Assembly (NCBI GenBank): GCA_022776785.1
Contig: JALFHA010000024.1
Span: forward strand, 1 to 16,925
Direction of reading: 5' to 3'
DNA length: 16,925 nucleotides
From: Clostridiales bacterium
GTDB taxonomy: Bacteria; Bacillota; Clostridia; Christensenellales; Aristaeellaceae
Part shown: positions 14,446 through 16,925 of the stretch, one piece after another
Layout: each line of letters opens with the position of its first letter
How positions within the stretch are numbered: the stretch's first letter is position 1
Program-made: the position numbers and the translations under genes
Notes under the pieces: generated by a model
Told to the model about the DNA's origin: nothing
The model's input: only the letters and a program-made list of their open reading frames with translations
Database searches by the model: none

Positions 14446-16275
14446 ATGAAGAAATGTGCGGCAATGCTGCTCTTTCTGCTGGTGCTGCTGACAGGTGCGG
14501 CGGCAGAGGAAGGCTGGCCTGCAAACGGCTACTGGACGTTCCCGGGGACGGCGCTGCCGGAGGGGCTGCGCGCATCGCTGGATGAGGCGGGCTTTTCCGA
14601 GGCGCAGGTCATCGATGGCGCGGCGGAAAGGCGCTTTGGCCAATGGATGTACGCGGAGCTCATCGTGCGTGATGCTGCGGGCGATGTGCTCATCGGCGGC
14701 CTGTATGAGGGCGACGACACGCAGCGCTGGCTGCTGACCGCCTCGCGTACGGCGCTGCGGCAGGGCGAGGAAGCGCATATCGTCTGCGAGGGAGAAAAGT
14801 ACGGGTATACCGCAGATGATGTGAGCCAGATGGGCGCGTGCCAGAAATTTGAGCTGGTCTACCCGGATGCGACCTACCGCTGGTTTCTGGGCACAGGCGG
14901 TTGGTGGCTTTTCTCCATCACGACGGCGCAGGAGAGGCTTGATGTGAACAAGGATTCCGTTGCCTTGATCGATGAACAGGCTGGCGGCGCCGTGCAGACC
15001 GTCTACTGCGATTTGCCCGTCACGCTGGAGGAATTTGACATCACGGCCTATCCCACGCGCTTTGAGGAGCTTGCACGTCGCGCTGAAACGCTGCCGCAAA
15101 GCGACAGGACGCAGGCGCGGCTGTGCCATACAAGGGACGAGGGGGACGAGTTTTTCTACGACGATGAGCCGCCGGTGCTGCTCTATGCCGCGCCCGATAC
15201 TGGCTCAAGGGTTGTCGCGCGCAGCTACAGCGGTGTGAACGCCGAGGCGCTGGAGGAGCGCGGGGACTGGGTGCGCCTGCGCATCGGCGGCGTGCTCGAG
15301 GCGTGGGCGCGGCGGCGCGACGTACTGCTAGGCGGCGAGCGCGCGCAGCAGTTTGACTGGGGCGGGCAGAGCGCGCGCGTCTATACCGTCGGGGCGCAGC
15401 GGACGCAGCCCGTCTATGCGCAGGCAGACAAGGGCGCGCCGGTGCTTGCTGAGCTGGAGGTCTTTGCCGGTGTGAGCATACAGGCGATTCTGGAGGGCGG
15501 GGACTGGCTGCTCGTTGAGAAGGATGGCGACGTGTTCGGCTACATGCGCGGCGACGCCGTGAGCGAGGCCGACAACTATTACGATGCGTGGATCTATTCC
15601 GAGGACCCGGCGCTGCGGCTCAACCTGCGCGAGCAGCCGGACAAGGGCAGCCGCTCGCTGGGCAAGTATTACAGCGGCGTGCATGTCGTCCGCCTGAACC
15701 CGGAGAAGTGCGCGGTGGGCTGGACGAAGGTCATCATCGAGGGCGTGAGCGGCTGGGTGCAGTCGCAATACCTCGATTTCGGCTCGTGCTACAATGGCCG
15801 TGAATGGCTGCCGCCCATCGGTGTCGTGCAGAGCGTCAACAGCAAGGGGCTGAACCTGCGCGCAGAGCCGTCGGGCGAGGCGGAGGTTCTCGGCGCGTAT
15901 CCGAAGGGAACGCGGGTGGAAATCCTCGGCGTGACCGGAGCGTGGGGCCATGTGCGCCTGAGGGACGGCAGCACGGGCTACATGATGCTCAAGTATCTCG
16001 GCGGCGAGCCGAAGCGCGCGGCGGAAAACAGCTTTGCGCTGCGCGGGGATGTGCAGCTCGGTTCAGCGGGCACGAATGCGCAGAGCGTCACGCTCCGGGC
16101 GGGGACGCGCGTGCGCATTGCAGAAAGGCCGCACGGCGCATGGTATTATGCACAGCGCACACAGGAGGACGGCGAGGGCTGGCAGGTGGTATTTGGCGAG
16201 CAGGAGACCATCTGGGTGGCGCAGGGAGAGGACATCGCACAGACAGCGGTGAGCAATCTCATGCTGGACTGGTAA
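14446..16275 (+). CDS. Secreted multi-SH3b-domain protein
   Basis: A 609-residue exported protein. Residues 1-20 are a signal peptide (MKKCAAMLLFLLVLLTGAAA, probable cut before EEGW). Residues 21-235 form an N-terminal domain I do not recognise, with FPGTALPEGLRASLDEAGF (32-50) near its start. Four SH3b-like repeats follow at about 240-296, 320-375, 387-446 and 457-519, with a degenerate fifth at about 545-595. Repeats 3 and 4 are clearest (LRLNLREQPDKGSRSLGKYY and GLNLRAEPSGEAEVLGAYPK). No hydrolase or anchor motif is seen, so it may act as an adhesin or a ligand-sensing scaffold in the wall. AAGGGG (14432-14437) overlaps the stop of the upstream gene and precedes the ATG by eight bases. A further secreted gene begins 17 bases after its stop. 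Confidence 0.9.
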   Translation: MKKCAAMLLFLLVLLTGAAAEEGWPANGYWTFPGTALPEGLRASLDEAGFSEAQVIDGAAERRFGQWMYAELIVRDAAGDVLIGGLYEGDDTQRWLLTASRTALRQGEEAHIVCEGEKYGYTADDVSQMGACQKFELVYPDATYRWFLGTGGWWLFSITTAQERLDVNKDSVALIDEQAGGAVQTVYCDLPVTLEEFDITAYPTRFEELARRAETLPQSDRTQARLCHTRDEGDEFFYDDEPPVLLYAAPDTGSRVVARSYSGVNAEALEERGDWVRLRIGGVLEAWARRRDVLLGGERAQQFDWGGQSARVYTVGAQRTQPVYAQADKGAPVLAELEVFAGVSIQAILEGGDWLLVEKDGDVFGYMRGDAVSEADNYYDAWIYSEDPALRLNLREQPDKGSRSLGKYYSGVHVVRLNPEKCAVGWTKVIIEGVSGWVQSQYLDFGSCYNGREWLPPIGVVQSVNSKGLNLRAEPSGEAEVLGAYPKGTRVEILGVTGAWGHVRLRDGSTGYMMLKYLGGEPKRAAENSFALRGDVQLGSAGTNAQSVTLRAGTRVRIAERPHGAWYYAQRTQEDGEGWQVVFGEQETIWVAQGEDIAQTAVSNLMLDW

Positions 16276-16292
16276 CACAAGGAGGTATGCAT

Positions 16293-16925
16293 ATGCAGCC
16301 AATGAGGAAGATGCTTTTTGCGCTGGCGGCGATGCTTGTGCTGCTGCCCTGCGGTTCACTTGCGAACAGCTGGGGGCTACCGGGCGCGCTGTTTCAGCTG
16401 TTTCACGACGATGCGGCATACGCGGACTACCATATGGCCGAAAGCGACGCGAGGACGTCGAAGGGCCGTCCCGGAGAGGTTGCGGCGTTTGTGATGGAGA
16501 GCCGCTATCATCGGGAGCTGTTTGTCGCGCGCATGCAGGCGGATGGGCACTATACCGTCGAGGCGCGCTCCACGCTCGCCATATTGCAGGAGGACAGCGG
16601 GGATTTTTTCCTCACGCTCGAGGATGATTCGTGCCTGACCTTCGGCGAGCGGGGGCTCTGCTCGTATACGTTTGAATACATGCCGTTTTCTGCTGCGCAG
16701 GGAGGGCGCTGGGTGCTGACCGGCGCAACAATGACGGCGTCCGTCTCGGACAGTTCGCACGAATTTGTGTCGAGCACTTTGACCGTGACGCGCGGGGCGG
16801 ATGAATGGGATACAACGTATACAATCACCACGCCAGGGCAGGCGGACGCGCGCTGGATGACGGATATCATTGTTCTCTGGGATACGCCGGAGCGGGAGGG
16901 GCCGGGCATGAATGTGTTCAATGTC
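16293..16925 (+). CDS. Secreted protein, unknown function, cut by the window edge
   Basis: A gene with no stop inside the window: the frame stays open for 211 codons to the last base. AAGGAGG (16279-16285) lies seven bases before the ATG at 16293; an in-frame ATG at 16287 would be too close. The start MQPMRKMLFALAAMLVLLPC is a signal peptide with a likely cut after GSLA (about residue 25). A lipobox reading of LLPC is possible but not typical. The visible mature part (NSWGLPGALFQLFHDDAAYA onwards) has no SH3b repeat yet. It is rich in Asp, Glu and beta-strand residues (WVLTGATMTASVSDSSHEFV). It is the third gene of the secreted-protein operon and may carry an SH3b domain beyond the edge. I recognise no family. 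Confidence 0.85.
   Translation, partial: MQPMRKMLFALAAMLVLLPCGSLANSWGLPGALFQLFHDDAAYADYHMAESDARTSKGRPGEVAAFVMESRYHRELFVARMQADGHYTVEARSTLAILQEDSGDFFLTLEDDSCLTFGERGLCSYTFEYMPFSAAQGGRWVLTGATMTASVSDSSHEFVSSTLTVTRGADEWDTTYTITTPGQADARWMTDIIVLWDTPEREGPGMNVFNV

Overview
The window looks like the chromosome of an anaerobic, high-GC member of the Clostridia. The reasons are a clostridial-type [FeFe] hydrogenase, a DUF6062-like protein, an HI0933/BaiN-type flavoprotein, a MepA-like MATE transporter, strong AGGAGG ribosome binding sites, TTGNNN/TGnTATAAT promoters and tandem SH3b-domain secreted proteins. A gut or rumen lineage (for example Christensenellales or Oscillospirales) would fit, but that is a guess. 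The first 330 bases are visibly AT-richer than the rest and carry stacked hairpins. No tRNA, rRNA, CRISPR array, transposase or integrase is visible.

Layout. (1) Positions 1-391 are a non-coding left flank with two perfect hairpins and four TTGAC boxes upstream of a redox operon. (2) Positions 392-3939 hold two overlapping genes. One is a flavoprotein that fuses a NuoF-type 4Fe-4S domain to a GltD/NfnB-like NADPH module. The other is a complete CpI-sized [FeFe] hydrogenase. Together they look like a soluble NADPH-linked hydrogenase. (3) Positions 3957-5143 hold miaA (tRNA dimethylallyltransferase) behind a good promoter of its own, then a 48-residue small protein. (4) A hairpin terminator at 5163-5209 separates these from a leftward operon (7024 to 5214): DUF6062-like Cys/His protein, GNAT acetyltransferase and P-loop kinase. 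(5) A rightward single gene (7158-7925) encodes a membrane-anchored protein with a SPOR-like segment. Its stop overlaps the stop of the next, oppositely oriented operon. (6) A leftward operon (12177 to 7922) encodes a MATE efflux transporter, an HI0933/BaiN-like flavoprotein and a COG2509-like FAD-dependent dehydrogenase, behind an extended -10 promoter. (7) From 12358 rightward come an alpha/beta-fold esterase and then three consecutive secreted proteins. The first two carry bacterial SH3 domains; the third is cut by the window edge.

Working together. The strongest functional unit is the hydrogenase pair: NADPH/FAD chemistry in the first subunit and a multi-cluster electron wire to an H-cluster in the second. 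No maturation genes (hydE, hydF, hydG) and no diaphorase or glutamate synthase large subunit are in view, so the physiological direction is open. The last three genes form a probable envelope or extracellular module with ligand-binding SH3b domains and no visible catalytic domain. The remaining genes are mostly housekeeping or poorly characterised clostridial families. All calls rest on motif reading and memory of the families; no database search was run.
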